Made by a program: the position numbers and the translations under genes. From positions 5,059,083-5,123,082 of the forward strand of contig OX411556.1 of assembly GCA_948146395.1 (NCBI GenBank): a DNA stretch of 64,000 nt. The letters are read 5' to 3'. The notes under the pieces were generated by a model that did not search any database, was not told the origin of the DNA, and saw only the letters and a list, made by a program, of their open reading frames with translations. The stretch comes from Fragum whitleyi (lineage: Eukaryota > Mollusca > Bivalvia > Cardiida > Cardiidae). This document shows, piece by piece, positions 1 through 11,592 of this stretch. Position 1 is the stretch's first letter; each line of letters opens with the position of its first letter.

Positions 1-950
1 TGATGTTTGAAAAGAGACACTCAAGGAACATTCTGGTAAAGTTTCATTGAAATTAGCCAAGTGGTTCAGGAGAAAATGTCATTTGAAAATTTCGGGCTCA
101 AAATAGGCCCCGCCCATATTTTTAGTCCAATCAAAATTTCTTGAATAATTTAAGTAAAGGGTCACCAAGGAACATTCTGTTAAAGTTTCATTGAAATCGG
201 CCCAGTTGTTGAGGAGGAGATGTCGTTCAAGGATTTCGGGCTCAAAATAGCCCCGCCTTGCCACACCCATATTTATGGACCAATCAAACTTTCTTGAACA
301 ATTTAAGTAAAGGGTCTCCCAAGGAACATTCTGTTAAAGTTTCATTGAAATCGGCCCAGTAGTTCAGGAGGAGATGTCGTTCAAAGATTTCGGGCTCAAA
401 ATAAGCCCCGCCCTGCTACGCCCATATTTATGGACCAATCAAAATTTCTTGAACGATATAAGGAAAAGGTCACCCAAGGAACATTCTGTAAAAGTTTCAT
501 TGAAATTGGCTCAGTGGTTCAGGAGGAGATGTCGTTCAAAGATTTCGGGCTCAAAATAAGCCCCGCCCTGCCACGCCCATATTTATAAGCTAATCAAAAT
601 TTCTTGAACAATTTAAGTAAAGGGTCACCTAAGGAACATCCATGCCAAGTTTCATTGAAATCGGCCCTATGGTTTGGGAGAAGAAGATTCTTAAAGATTT
701 CAAAGTGAAAAAATGCCACTCCCTGCCACGCCCATATTTGGGGGCCAATCAAAATTCTTTGAACAATTTAAGAAGGGGGCCACCCAAGGATCATTTCTAG
801 TAAGTTTCGTTAAAATCCGCCCATTGGTTTGGGAGGAGAAGATGTTTAAAGAAAAAGTTTACGCACGGACGCACGGACGCACGTACGCACGCACGACGGA
901 CACTCCGCCATGACAATAGCTCGCTGGCCTTCGGCCAGTGGAGCTAAAAA
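1..950 (+). repeat. Hairpin-terminated tandem-repeat element, ~154-bp units
   Basis: Five to six imperfect copies of a ~154-bp unit; the anchor CGCCCATATTT recurs near 111, 265, 417, 574 and 729. After the last unit comes a GCACGGACGCACGTACGC-type stretch (865-900). The end is a hairpin at 918-945 (arms AGCTC.CTGGCC / GGCCAG..GAGCT). The left end lies outside the window. The short open frames here are by-products of the repeat. The organisation matches known bivalve non-autonomous elements with internal tandem cores; the family name is not assigned. Confidence 0.85.
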
Positions 951-1164
951 CAGACGGTTAAACTGTCTTCTAAAAAAATTAGACAAACTTTAAAAACTTT
1001 GGCACCAGTCCCTCATTTTGAATGTGATGGCTATGTAACAGCATAACATCACTTGTTTATTTCTATTCTCTTCCTAGATTCTACCATAAAAGATGAAACG
1101 AACAAAAGCACTTGAAAATTCACTGTTTGGGCGTAGAGTTTATCAAGTGATTATCTAGCATTAT

Positions 1165-1700
1165 TTTTTGCTCCACTGGCAGAAGGCCACTGGGGCTTTT
1201 GTCATCGCGTTGTGTCCGTCATGCGTCCGGTCGTAAACCTTTTATTTAAAAATCTTCTCAGAAAATATTGGATTAATTTCAACCAAACTTCACAGGAATG
1301 ATTCTTGGGTAACCTCCTTACGGAGTTGTTCAAGAAATTTTGATTCAATGAAAAACATGGGCGTGGCTAATTTAAAAATATGATTTTCTCTCATTTTATG
1401 ATGGCTACCAATTAAATTTCACATGAATGATCTTTAGGTGACCCTTTATCAGTCTACAAAAAATATTGTGATCGGATGACAAATATGTATTTAATGGACG
1501 GAGGTTATTTTTCTATATTTTATATAGTGGAAGCTTTCAAAATCATTTTCTCAGAATGTAACTGATGGTTAATCAATCAAATTTCACAGCAATGATCATT
1601 GAGTGACCCTTTATCAGTCTACCAATAATTATTGTGCCAGGTTGAAAAATATGTATTTTATGGGCGGAGGTCATTTTCAATATGTTATATAGTGTTAACT
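1165..1700 (-). repeat. Hairpin-terminated element, inverted copy
   Basis: The hairpin GCTCCACTGGC.../...GGCCACTGGGGC (1170-1196) is followed by GTCCGTCATGCGTCCG and then two to three diverged ~180-bp units (recurring ACCCTTTATCAGTCTAC at about 1441 and 1605). This is the same layout as 1-950 but in reverse orientation, with a more diverged core. Confidence 0.75.
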
Positions 1701-2548
1701 TTGACAATATTTTTCAACATCAGTAGAACCCAATCGATAAGAAAATGTTTAATTCGCCAAAGCATGATCTCCCATATACCCTGACACGAGATTTTATATC
1801 TGACTGAGACCACACTTTTCTAACATTGTCTGTATTTTTTACCTGGGTCCAAGGTTATGTAAGTTTTCTCGGGCTCAAATTTCACAAAATTTTAAATTAA
1901 AAATAATGTATGAAAATAAAAGATAACATTAATAAGTAGTTATTTATAACAACTTATTAATATCGCCTTTAATGTTTATACATTAAAATGAGCAAATAAA
2001 CAGTATTACGGCTTTAATATCAAATTGAATTTTGAGAAAAATTTGAACTGAGCATGAGAAAAGTTTTATAACCTCTGGCACTGAACTTATAAACAATTTA
2101 AAAAAAAGATACTAAAACTCGCTATATTACTGTTATTATGTGTAATTATTCTGAAATAACTTATGAATCTATTTCCGTTAATTATTTCAGATCTTTTTCT
2201 TTTTTGCGACCAATCAAAGTCTTTTTCAAAAATCGTTCATATGAACCGATTCGCTTCAAGCGTGGTCTAATGTTATATTAATTCACTAGCGACAAACACT
2301 GGTTGGAAATATGCCCAATAAACATGTCTTTCAATAGGCGCTTGATGTAAGATCTTTGCATTGCCCCAGCAATCTGCCTTGAATTTTTTCTCCAACATCC
2401 CGGGAAACATTCAGCAAATACTATGATAACCTACATACGAAAGTTGTCATCGTAAACTGTTTTAAATAAGTTTTGACTGTTGAATTAAAGAAAACTTAAA
2501 TATCAAGCAATTATTCTCGGAGTATAACCCGCCACTGACGGATCGTGT
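1700..2548. other. AT-rich intergenic or intronic DNA
   Basis: I see no gene, clear splice-site pair or repeat structure here. It separates two inverted hairpin-type elements. Confidence 0.6.
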
Positions 2549-2920
2549 TTTTAGCTCCACTAGCGAGATTTTAGCGAGATATTGTCATGGGCGGTGTGTC
2601 TGTCGAGCGTCAGTCCGTCCGTCCGTATACCTTTTCTTTAGTCATCTTCTCAATGTGCTTAGTTTAACGAAGCTATGAAGAATTGTTCCTTGGGTGACAC
2701 TCTTCCAAAAATGTTACAGAAATTGGGATTTAACCCCAAATATGGGCGTGGCATTTTTAACAGTCTGTAAAACCTTCTCTCAAACCATCGGGCTGATTTC
2801 AATGAAACTTGGCATGGATGTTCCTGGTGTGACCCTTTACTTAAATTGTCAAAGACATTTAAATTGACCCCCGAATATGGGAGTCGAAGGGCTGGGCTTA
2901 TTTTCACGTAAAAAACTTTA
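2549..2920 (-). repeat. Hairpin-terminated element, short inverted copy
   Basis: It begins TTTTAGCTCCACTAGCGAG, runs into CAGTCCGTCCGTCCG (about 2611-2626), then about two core units related to the 154-bp unit of the first element (ATATGGGCGTGGC and GAAACTTGGCATGGATGTTC). Orientation is opposite to the copy at 1-950. Confidence 0.75.
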
Positions 2921-3139
2921 ACTTTTGCGTGTCAAATATCATATTATTGAAGAAAATACTATTGTGTTTCTCACACAAGCATAAAATTCTGACCCCATCA
3001 CCACCAATGTTAATATTGAAATAAGGAGTACCCTTGAATTCCCTTTCAATTCGTTGCCTTTTTTCCAGTAGATGTTAATTGTTGATTCTCCTAGATTTAT
3101 TTTTCTTTAAAAATTCGGCAACTTTCAGATACCACAAAA

Positions 3140-5735
3140 ATGTAGTTTGAATGTAAACCTGAATGACGATTGAGTAGTCCTACATTGAAAATTTGAATGT
3201 AGACCTGAATGTCGATGGATTAGCTCTACATTGACAAAGTTTGAATGTAGACCTGAATGTCGATTAAATAGCTCTACATTGAAAAAAATTGAATGTAGAC
3301 CTGAATATCGATTGTATAGTTCAACATTGATAAAGTTTGAATGGATACCTGAATATCGATTGAATAGCTCTACATTAAAAAAATTTGAATGTAGACCTGA
3401 ATGTCGTTTGAATAGCTCCAAATTGAAAAAAAATTGAATGTAGACCTGAATATCGATTGAAAAGCTCTACATTGAAAAAGTTTGAATGTAGACCTGAATG
3501 TCGATTGTATAGCTCTACATTGAGAAAATTGAATGTAGACCCGAATATCGATTGAATAGCTCTACATTGGAAAATTTAGATGTAGACCTGAATGTCGATG
3601 GAATAGCTCTTCATTGAAAAAGTTTGAATGTAGACCTGAATGTCGATTGTGTAGCTCTATATTGAAAAATTGAATGTAGACCTGAAAGTCGATTGCGTAG
3701 CTCTACATTGAAAAATTGAATGTAGACCTGAAAGTCGATTACGTAGCTCTACATTGGAAAATTTGATTGTATACCTGAATGTCGATTGTGTAGCTCTACA
3801 CTGAGAAAATTTGAATGTAGGTCTAAATGTCGATTGCGTAGCTCGACATTGAAAAAAATTAATGTCGACCTGAATGTCGATGGAAAAACTCTACATTGAA
3901 AAAGTTTGAATGTAGATCTGAATGACGATTGAATAACTCTACATTTCAAAAAGTTTGAATGTAGACCTGAATGTCGATTGTGTAGCTCTACATTTACAAA
4001 ATTAAAGGTATACCTGAATGTCGAATACGTAGCTCTCCATTGGAAAATTTGAATGTAGACCTGAATATCGATTGAATAGCTCTACATTGAAAAAATTGAA
4101 TGTAGACCTGAATATCGATTGAATAGCTCTACATTGAAAAAGTTTGAATGTAGACCTGAATGTCGATGGAATAGCTCTACATTGAAAAAAATTGAATGAA
4201 GACCTGAATGTCGATTAATAGCTCTTCATTGAAAAAGTTTGAATGTTGACCTAAATATCGATTGAATAGCACTACATTGAAAAATTTGAATGTAGACCCG
4301 AATGTCGATGGAATAGCTCTACATTGAAAAAGTTTGGATGTAGACCTCAATGTCGATGGAATAGCCCTACATTGAAAAATTTGAATGTAGATTTGAATGT
4401 CGATTGCGTAGCTCTACATTTAAAAAGTTCGAATGTAGACCTTAATGTCGATTGCGTAGCTCTCCATTGGAAAATTTGAATGTTGACCTTAATGACGATT
4501 GAATAGCTCTACACTGAAAAAATTTAATGTAGACCTGAATGTGGATGGAATAACATTACATTGAAAAAGTTTGAATGTAGATCTGAATGACGATTGAATA
4601 ACTCTTCATTTAAAAAAGTTTGAATGTAGACCTGAAAGTCGATTGTGTAGCTCTACATTGAGAAAATCTAATGTAGACCTGAATGTCGATTGCTAGCTCT
4701 ACATTGGAAAATTTGAATGTAGACCTGAATGTCGATTGAATAGCTCTACATTGAAAAAGTTTGAATGTAGACCTGAATGTCGATTGTGTAGCTCTACATT
4801 GATAAAATTGAATGAAGACCTGAATGTCGATTGCGAAGCTCTACATTGGAAAATTAAAATGTAATCTTAATGTCGATTGAACAGCTTTACATTGTGAAAA
4901 ATGAATGTAGACATGAAAATCGATTGAACAGCTCTACATTTAAAAAAGTTCGAATGTAGACCTGAATGTCGATTGTGTAGCTCTTCATTGTGAAAATTGA
5001 ATGTAGACCTGTGTGTCGATTGCGTAGCTCTATATTGGAAAATTTGAATGTAGACCTTAATGTCGATTGAATAGCTCTACATTATGTTGATTGTGTAGCT
5101 CTACATTGAGAATATTGAATGTAGACCTGAATGTCGATTGCGAAGCTCTACAATGGAAAATTAAAATGTAACCTTAATGTCGATTGAATAGCTACACATT
5201 GAAAAAGTTTGAATGTAGACCTGAATGTCGATTGAGTAGCCCTACATTGAAAAAAATGAATGTAGACCCGAATGTCGATGGAATAGCTCTACATTGAAAA
5301 TGTTTGAATGTAGACCTGAATGTCGATTGAATAGCTCTACATTGAAAAATTTGAATGTAGACCTGAATGTCGATGGAATAGCTCTACATTGAAAAATTTA
5401 AATGCAGACCTGAATGTCGATGGAATAGCTCTTCATTAAAAAAGTTTGAATGTAGACCTGAAAATCGATTGAAGAGCTCTACATTTAAAAAAGTTTGAAT
5501 GTGGACCTCAATGTCGATTGCGTAGCTCTACATTGGAAAATTTGAATGAAGACCTGAATGTCGATTGCGTAGCTTGACATTGAAAAAGTTTGAATGTAAA
5601 CCTGAATATCGATGGAAGCGCTCAAAGAGACCTTCTTAGGTCTACATTATTTTCTGCGAATGTAGAGATGGTGTGGTCTCTTCAGCTCTACATTCAATGT
5701 AGACCTGAATGTCGATTGACGATTGAAGTGCCAGC
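3140..5735. repeat. Minisatellite, ~47-48 bp unit, about 52 copies
   Basis: Head-to-tail units spaced 46-50 bp (for example GAATGTAGAC at 3244, 3291 and 3484). Each unit holds AATGTAGA and, about 21 nt later, its reverse complement TCTACATT, so every unit can fold into a short hairpin. Common variants alter the run between them (GAATAGC, GCGTAGC, GTGTAGC). The last ~100 bp (about 5630-5735) is rearranged and carries an AGAGACC...GGTCTCT inversion. Long frames on both strands through the array are repeat artefacts. It lies in the intron just before the exon at 5770. Confidence 0.93.
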
Positions 5736-5769
5736 TTCACACACATGAGCTGTTTTCGATTATTTTCAG

Positions 5770-5865
5770 GAACGAGATATAGCTCGTACTGTAGGGATTA
5801 ACACCGGCCACGTGGGTACATCAGACTTTAAGATTGAACCAGCAGATAGAGAATTCGTCGTATCG
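5770..5865 (+). CDS. Internal coding exon of an unrecognised gene
   Basis: A 96-nt exon bounded by a good acceptor (TATTTTCAG before 5770) and a consensus donor (GTAAGA after 5865). It is phase 0 at both ends and has one fully open frame of 32 codons, starting ERDIARTVGIN and ending DREFVVS. Its reading frame continues exactly into the exon at 7513, which makes both exons more credible. The combined piece reads as a compact folded segment (GHVGTSDFKIEPADREFVVS then QGKRSTEAYLRYY), but I cannot name a family. Earlier exons must lie to the left, beyond the minisatellite or outside the window. The intron upstream is unusual in ending with the minisatellite only ~35 nt before this exon. Confidence 0.75.
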
Positions 5866-7512
5866 GTAAGATAATTACTTTTAAAATTAATGAATCACCA
5901 TATAACAATATGTTAAAAATTTGGGCATAAGCAATGGTGACTCTTAAATACATGATGTTTGGTAAGTTTCGATGCGATCATTTATTTTGTAACTCAAAAA
6001 TTAAAGGTGCTCTTTCACAGTTTTTCATAGAAAAAATACAAATCTTGTTCTTAGATTTTGAAATGTGTGTATTTTTAGACGATTAGGAATAACCCAAGGG
6101 CATTTGCACTAAAAAAACATCAGTTGGGGATCCAGTCTACTAATTTCCAGTCTATAAATTTCAAAATCGTTCTTTTTTCATGAATAATCTTTCATTTTGG
6201 CTTATTTTGATATGAACTTTCTAGCTGTCAAATGCTTTTGCCTTAATCTTTGATTGAATAAGACAAACATACGGAATTCACAAGCATAAATATTTGGCTC
6301 GAAATTGAAGAATTATTTTTCAGGCGTTAGTATAGCGCGATTTTATTGACTTGAATCTGACCCCTGCTATTTAGATGCATAAAAATCTTATTATTCCTAC
6401 TCGGCATTGCACGTGCCTTCATGGGAATGATTAACAAACGGTATTGAACGTAATATATAATTTGTTCATTGATATAATATGTCGTAAATTGTTATTTCGG
6501 CATTTTTCCACAGAGGTCGAATCCGGGTTAAATTAACCATGGTATAGTTGCTTTATTTTTTAGAATAAAATTCGCTAATTTCAGGAATATCGGTCTTTCA
6601 TTCCATGCACTACCAGATTGAATCGTATTATTTCAAAGACTTCAACATGATGAGGTCGTTACTTCCGATTAATTTTACGAAATCACCTTTTCCCAATCTC
6701 TGAAGGAGCAGCTTAAAAGTTGTTCTACAGTAGTAACTAAATATGTAATTCTGCCATGCATCATCTCATTGGAATCATCTTCTAAAGATGACTCCTATGA
6801 GAAATTGCAAGGCAGATTCTTACTATGAATTAAAACACTAGGAACCATTTTAAATTTTGAATCGCGAGTAATTTTTCGAAAGAAGTATAGTAAAACGGGC
6901 ACCTGGTTCTTAAATCTAATCAAAATTGCAGTGAAAATATTCAGCGCCATTGCATCGATTGTTTTGATTTTCTACGAATATATTGCGATTTGAACTCAAT
7001 TTTATTGGTTTGATATCTTGTCTGCAACGGTTTTGAATGACATGGATGGTTAGTTTAGTTTAGATTTTGTACAAACTTAAGGTAAATAAATGATAACTTT
7101 TAGAGAGGAGCCCAATTAAATGAAGATACTTGACTTAAGGGTCTATTCTTACTGGTAGTAGTATCTGATACTACCAAGGGATAATGAAGAACATTTTTTT
7201 TATTTTATCACTATTGTTTTCGTTTAGTTCGGTTTTAAAATCTTTCATTGTTTGTATTTGAACATTTTTACATATTAATTTATAGTCCGTCGTAATTCTT
7301 ATTACGATAGGTCGTATACTTCTTTAAATAAGTAATCTTACTCTGTAAATATTGTTTTCATATGGATGAGACTTAAATAAACTATTAAACATAAACGTGT
7401 TAAAACACTTCATTTTGGGCTCTATATTCTACCTGAGAAAAATGTTATATAAAAGGCATTAACATTGAAGAAATGTAAAGATATATATTTTCTCGCCTTT
7501 CTTCTTTAACAG
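5866..7512 (+). other. Intron between the two unrecognised-gene exons
   Basis: A GT-AG intron of 1647 bp, starting GTAAGATAATT and ending TTCTTCTTTAACAG. It is AT-rich, and I saw no repeat family or other gene in it. Confidence 0.7.
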
Positions 7513-7887
7513 CAAGGCAAAAGATCTACAGAAGCTTATCTTCGGTACTATGTAGTTCAAAATAAAGCTAAGTTAAAGGATGGAGTTGAACCGGACTTCC
7601 CGCCGTCTCGCGAAGCATCCGCCGCAGATATGGAGCATACAGATGATGTTGTTGACGATGTATTTAAAACTTATGACAACTGTGATACCGAAAGAGATAT
7701 AGGAACATATTCAAATGTAGCCTTCGAAACAGAAATAGTTACAACTGATAACGGGAACTCAGGTGTTTTATCAAATGGCAAAGTGGACACAAAATCTGTA
7801 GAAATTGACACTAATCAAACAGACAACAAACAACAAGAATGCCTTATATCAGACGACACATTAGGAAGCGAGGATACATATCTTTAA
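7513..7887 (+). CDS. Terminal coding exon of an unrecognised gene
   Basis: The acceptor CTTCTTTAACAG is followed by an open frame of 124 codons to a TAA at 7885-7887, in phase with the exon at 5770. The first ~38 residues are mixed and basic-aromatic (QGKRSTEAYLRYYVVQNK), followed by PDFPPSREAS. The remaining ~85 residues form an acidic, Asp/Thr/Asn-rich, low-hydrophobicity tail that is probably disordered (MEHTDDVVDDVF near its start). An internal Met at 7630 could be mistaken for a start, but the spliced frame extends upstream of it. The function is unknown: the acidic tail could belong to a membrane protein's cytoplasmic end or to an adaptor, and nothing here decides. A MITE begins about 27 nt after the stop, so the 3' UTR is largely transposon. 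Confidence 0.75.
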   Translation, partial: QGKRSTEAYLRYYVVQNKAKLKDGVEPDFPPSREASAADMEHTDDVVDDVFKTYDNCDTERDIGTYSNVAFETEIVTTDNGNSGVLSNGKVDTKSVEIDTNQTDNKQQECLISDDTLGSEDTYL

Positions 7888-7913
7888 CGATTCCAATACT
7901 TTAAGCAATCACC

Positions 7914-8298
7914 AGACAGCAACATCATGAAATTGACACTCATCTCAAACGAAACAATTCTGAATCGCCCAATCAGCGCTACATTCATTCATTCCAAACA
8001 CCCATTCAAACCAATCAAAAAACGCTCCAAAACCACTAAAATAATAAGATCAATAACTTTAATATTAATATAGACACAAGACATCGTGGTTCCACTGAAA
8101 TAATTGACATCGCACGCGTGTATTTGGTTCTTAATGAAATGGGAAGCTATTCATTGAACGTGTTTACATATTCTATTAAAGGGAGTAATAAATATTCGAT
8201 ATTGGATAACCTCCCTTTAATTTCACCAAAAACTCACTTCTCTTACTCATTAAATTTCGTTCCAAAATCATTCACCATTGCAATATCACGATGCTGTA
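7914..8298 (+). mobile_element. Family A MITE in the 3' UTR of the upstream gene
   Basis: Left end CAGCAACATCATGAAATTGA and right end CAATATCACGATGCTGTA correspond to the family ends CAGTTAACAACATCGTG / CACGATGTTGTTAACTG. The centre holds GGGAGTAATAAATATTCGAT, a decayed version of the family's central palindrome. An AATAAA lies inside it (8187-8192), and another just beyond (8354-8359); either could serve the upstream gene. Confidence 0.85.
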
Positions 8299-8359
8299 AA
8301 ATTTATGAAGTGAATATTAAACCATTGCCTAAAAAGAAAATAATTGGACATTAAATAAA

Positions 8360-8754
8360 TTGCATATGATAAGCGATTTCTTATTTTCCTAAAAATGTTT
8401 CCTCCATTTAAATACAGAGATTGGAAAAAAATATCATTTCAATTGTCGTCCACAAGCTATATGATATAAACCGAGTTTTAGATTGTGTTGCGTAGTAATG
8501 GTTTGATATTGATACAGTGCTACTACGACAATGGTTGCAAAATACTATAAATGTAGAAAAAATCAATTTTGGTGTTTTATGATTTTCTCCTGTGTCATTG
8601 TAAAATGAAGTTTAGGGAAGAATTGGGAGCTGTCCTTATAACAATTCTTCGGGTCTCTTTGAAGACCTACCCAAAACCTACACTTACCCTATATTTGTTG
8701 AAAATTGTGATGATATAGAAGATAATAAACTGGTTATGTCTGATATGAAAAATA
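8360..8754. other. AT-rich DNA without recognisable feature
   Basis: No open frame, repeat or splice pair was seen. It probably includes the downstream flank of the plus-strand gene. Confidence 0.5.
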
Positions 8755-8841
8755 TTTTACGAGAGTGCGTTATTAGGCGTTAAAAAACAAGCCCGGAGGA
8801 CGAGTTTTTAACAGCCTAATAACGTATTCGAGTGAAATAGT
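8755..8841. repeat. Foldback (long inverted repeat)
   Basis: The left arm ATTTTACGAGAGTGCGTTAT.. and right arm ..ATAACGTATTCGAGTGAAAT are near-complementary over about 35 bp, around a GCCCGGAGGAC loop. The shape is that of a small foldback MITE; no second copy was seen in the window. Confidence 0.8.
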
Positions 8842-9281
8842 TTTCCTATCAGACAAAGCAAGATAATTATTCTATTTATAATATTTTCTAAAATTCTACT
8901 TTTATTGTTTTAATTATGTATTTCGCCCTTTCTATCATCATCGGCCCTTTCGAATATCGCGTATTGATACCAGGACAATTTTGTTTTTTATTAATTTCTA
9001 GTCGCTATCTTGGATTACGCTTTATAAATTCGAGGGAATATAACGACACGTCGAAGCAAAAAAAAACATTTTTGGCGTTCCACAGTTTTAAGACGAGGAA
9101 CGAAAATAATTTGGGCGAATCTTTCACTATGTAGATTTTTAGGAACCAATCGATGACATCAGTTAATGTGGCGTTAGCCCTCGAAACTTTGAGTGAAAAC
9201 ATTCGACGTCGCCAACGCTACTCGTTCAAGACACTGACGTGAAACCATCGTATCCTTATATAAATATCTTTCGATTTTTAA

Positions 9282-9357
9282 ATAACGGCCGAAAAATCTT
9301 AATTTTTGAGAATGTTTCGTCATTCTAAAAAATTAAGATTTTTCAGTCGTTATTTAC
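9282..9357. repeat. Foldback (inverted repeat)
   Basis: AAATAACG..CGAAAAATCTTAATTTTT..GAATG is mirrored by CATTC..AAAAATTAAGATTTTTC..CGTTATTT, with a ~6-nt loop. The arms are ~33 bp with few mismatches. Confidence 0.85.
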
Positions 9358-9930
9358 TGTAAAAGATATAAATCTAAAGAGCTAATTTTTCTTACACTGA
9401 TTCAGCTTTACAAAATGCACGATTTTGTTACATACCCATCCGCCTTACATACATCCGAGGTCTGTTGCAGTTTACGGAAATAGCCGAGTGATGTTCCGAA
9501 TGAACCAAAACCTAGACTTAATCATCTATGTGAACATTGGAACACCGGAATTCTTTGGCCTGTGTACCGAGATGGGCAAATTGGAAGAATTGTGCGGTCT
9601 ATGAGCACTCCGTCCCCTAAGATAGGTATTTTAAATCAGCTCACACTCGGGCTGGATTGGGTGTCTGCCGGTATAACTTCAATGGCATCGGATTTCGAGC
9701 CTTCGAAAATCGTCACAAGGTCACGGAAAATGAAAACAGACGGATTGGAATAGTTATTGTTTTAGAAACACTGCATGATGTATTCCCAATCACACTATTC
9801 TTCATGATTGTTTCGCTTGTTTTTTTTCCAAGATCATATCAATTAACATTTCTTTTTCGACATTCTCTGATTTAGAGACATTAATGGCAGATCCAGAAGG
9901 GGGGGGGGGGGCATTAAATAGATAACCAAT
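9358..9930. other. Slightly GC-richer block, no supported gene
   Basis: From about 9417 to 9753 two overlapping short frames on the plus strand are open (one ending near 9603, the other running to 9753). There is no recognisable motif, no clear splice sites and no ATG context. It could be a decayed retroelement or an unrecognised exon. A run of 12 or more G lies near 9899-9910. Confidence 0.35.
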
Positions 9931-9934
9931 TATC

Positions 9935-10062
9935 TTATAACCATATACATATCCGTGTGATGACATCCCGTATGAGCCTCGACAATGATCAATTCTCCCA
10001 AACTCGTTAGATATTTTTTCTCATACAAAACACTAAGTACGTATTATTTATATCTGTGTCTT
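9935..10062 (+). repeat. Half copy of the foldback family seen at 63625-63970
   Basis: CATATCCGTGTGATGACATC followed by GAGCCTCGACAATGATCAAT, CTCGTTAGATATTTTTTC and TACAAAACACTAAGTACGTA matches the right part of the element at the other end of the window almost base for base. The left arm of the foldback is absent here. Confidence 0.75.
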
Positions 10063-11029
10063 ATATTTTCTTCTTCGCATTGATATTGAATCAAAATTGC
10101 ATACCAATGAAAAGACCAACCCCCTATTAGTAAGCTTTAACCTCCTATGCAGATATCCCGAATGTCTGATTGGGCTGCAACGTTTTCATCTCAGCAGTCT
10201 GAGCGGGTACAAAGCTGTTTCAAAAAAAATGGAAACTGAAAAGTGTTATCCTCACCAGTGACGATATCAAAATGTATTACACTGGAAAATCCCAAGATTT
10301 CACTGTCAGGAATATACTAAAAGAGACATAATATAGTCAGCATAGATTATCCCTCACCGTGCGACATATTGTATTACTGTTACCGTTGATGATATTACTC
10401 AAGCCACAATTCTGTGTGGCTTGCCATTTAACTCCCACAATATGGTTCTCAATACAGTTTACAACAACTCATAAAGAACGTGTCTCCATAAGGGCCTTAC
10501 GTGGCTAGAATAGATTTCTTTTAAACTTTCGCCATACATATTATGATATAATCTGCGTCTCCTGGCAAAATATTGGCATCTCAAACATATTTGTACTAGC
10601 TGTGCCTTGTGTTAAAAGTGGGTGGGGTAATTTACTAAGAACTTGAGTTTCTTTTTTTTTTAAAAAAAAATATCACCCAAATTAATTACTTTTGAGTTTG
10701 ATGCTGCCACACAATACAACAATGAACTATTCCTTAGTTGATATCCGGTATTTATTATTATTTTGACATATCATATATTCCATTGTGATTATCTCCCCTT
10801 TTTTGTCTTAAGGGACTGTCTTTGTTTTATTTCCTACTAACTTTGCGGGTTTGCACAACACGTTTACAAATAGCCTTGAAGATAAAAACAAACAAACAAA
10901 AGAAATTTGATATTCAAGGCTTTTTGCAAACGATTGATTATATCGTATTATTTATGGCAAAAGTTTAAAAGAAATCTATTCTTGCCACGAAAAGGCCATC
11001 ATGGAGCCCATCCTTTACAAGATGAACGC
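10063..11029. other. No supported gene
   Basis: Mostly AT-rich. Reading the minus strand over about 10150-10508 gives broken coding-like stretches with several stops, which may be a decayed retroelement, but no diagnostic motif was seen. Confidence 0.4.
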
Positions 11030-11447
11030 TTTTGGAATAAATTAGGAATAAAAATGAATTAATGTCTGAAGCGAGTTTTGCATGAATATTAAGGGAAGTA
11101 ATACAATATCGACAATTTCGTCCAAAATGGAAGAAATTGTCGATATATATTACCTTCCCTCGATTAAACATGCATATGAGTTTTGTGATTAGCTTTCTAT
11201 GTATGTACGAAACAATTAAACGCTTGTAGAACCGAATGAAGACAGTGAGGTGGATTTTTACTACTGATTTTCATTTTGAATGTAGTAGTTTATCGTATCA
11301 GTTTTATTGATTTTGAGCGTTTTTGAATGGTTTGATTGAGTGTTTGGAATGAATGAATGAATGAATGGTTGAATGAATGGGGCGACGAGTGAGTGATTTA
11401 GAATGGTTTTGGTCGAAATGAGAGTCAATCACGATGTTTTAACAGTA
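11030..11447 (-). mobile_element. Family A MITE, left end eroded
   Basis: The central palindrome is well kept: ATATCGACAATTTCGTCC / GAAGAAATTGTCGATAT (11106-11145). The right half is typical (GAATGAATGAATGAATGG, GATTTAGAATGGTTTTGGTC) and ends CACGATGTTTTAACAGTA. The left terminus cannot be placed. Confidence 0.85.
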
Positions 11448-11592
11448 AAGTAGCTTTAAATATAGTTAACCTTATTGAAGACGTTATTTGGCGTCACATA
11501 AGAATTCGTCTTTATTTATCCGAACCAATGATGCATCCATTTAGACGCTACTTGAAATCTTCACTCATGAATTTTAACGAAGAGGCAAATCC

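Noticed and set aside
3125..3949. Repetitive open frames on both strands (NRHSGLHSNF-type and ECRPEYRLNSS-type proteins)
   Set aside because: They are translations of the minisatellite. The unit is near 48 bp, so frames stay open by periodicity, and there is no start context or domain.
3140..5735. CRISPR-like array
   Set aside because: There are no unique spacers between constant repeats. The whole 47-48-bp unit is repeated with drift, in an animal genome.
8118..8354. 78-codon plus-strand frame after the unrecognised gene
   Set aside because: It lies across the family A MITE and its flank; the peptide reflects MITE sequence.
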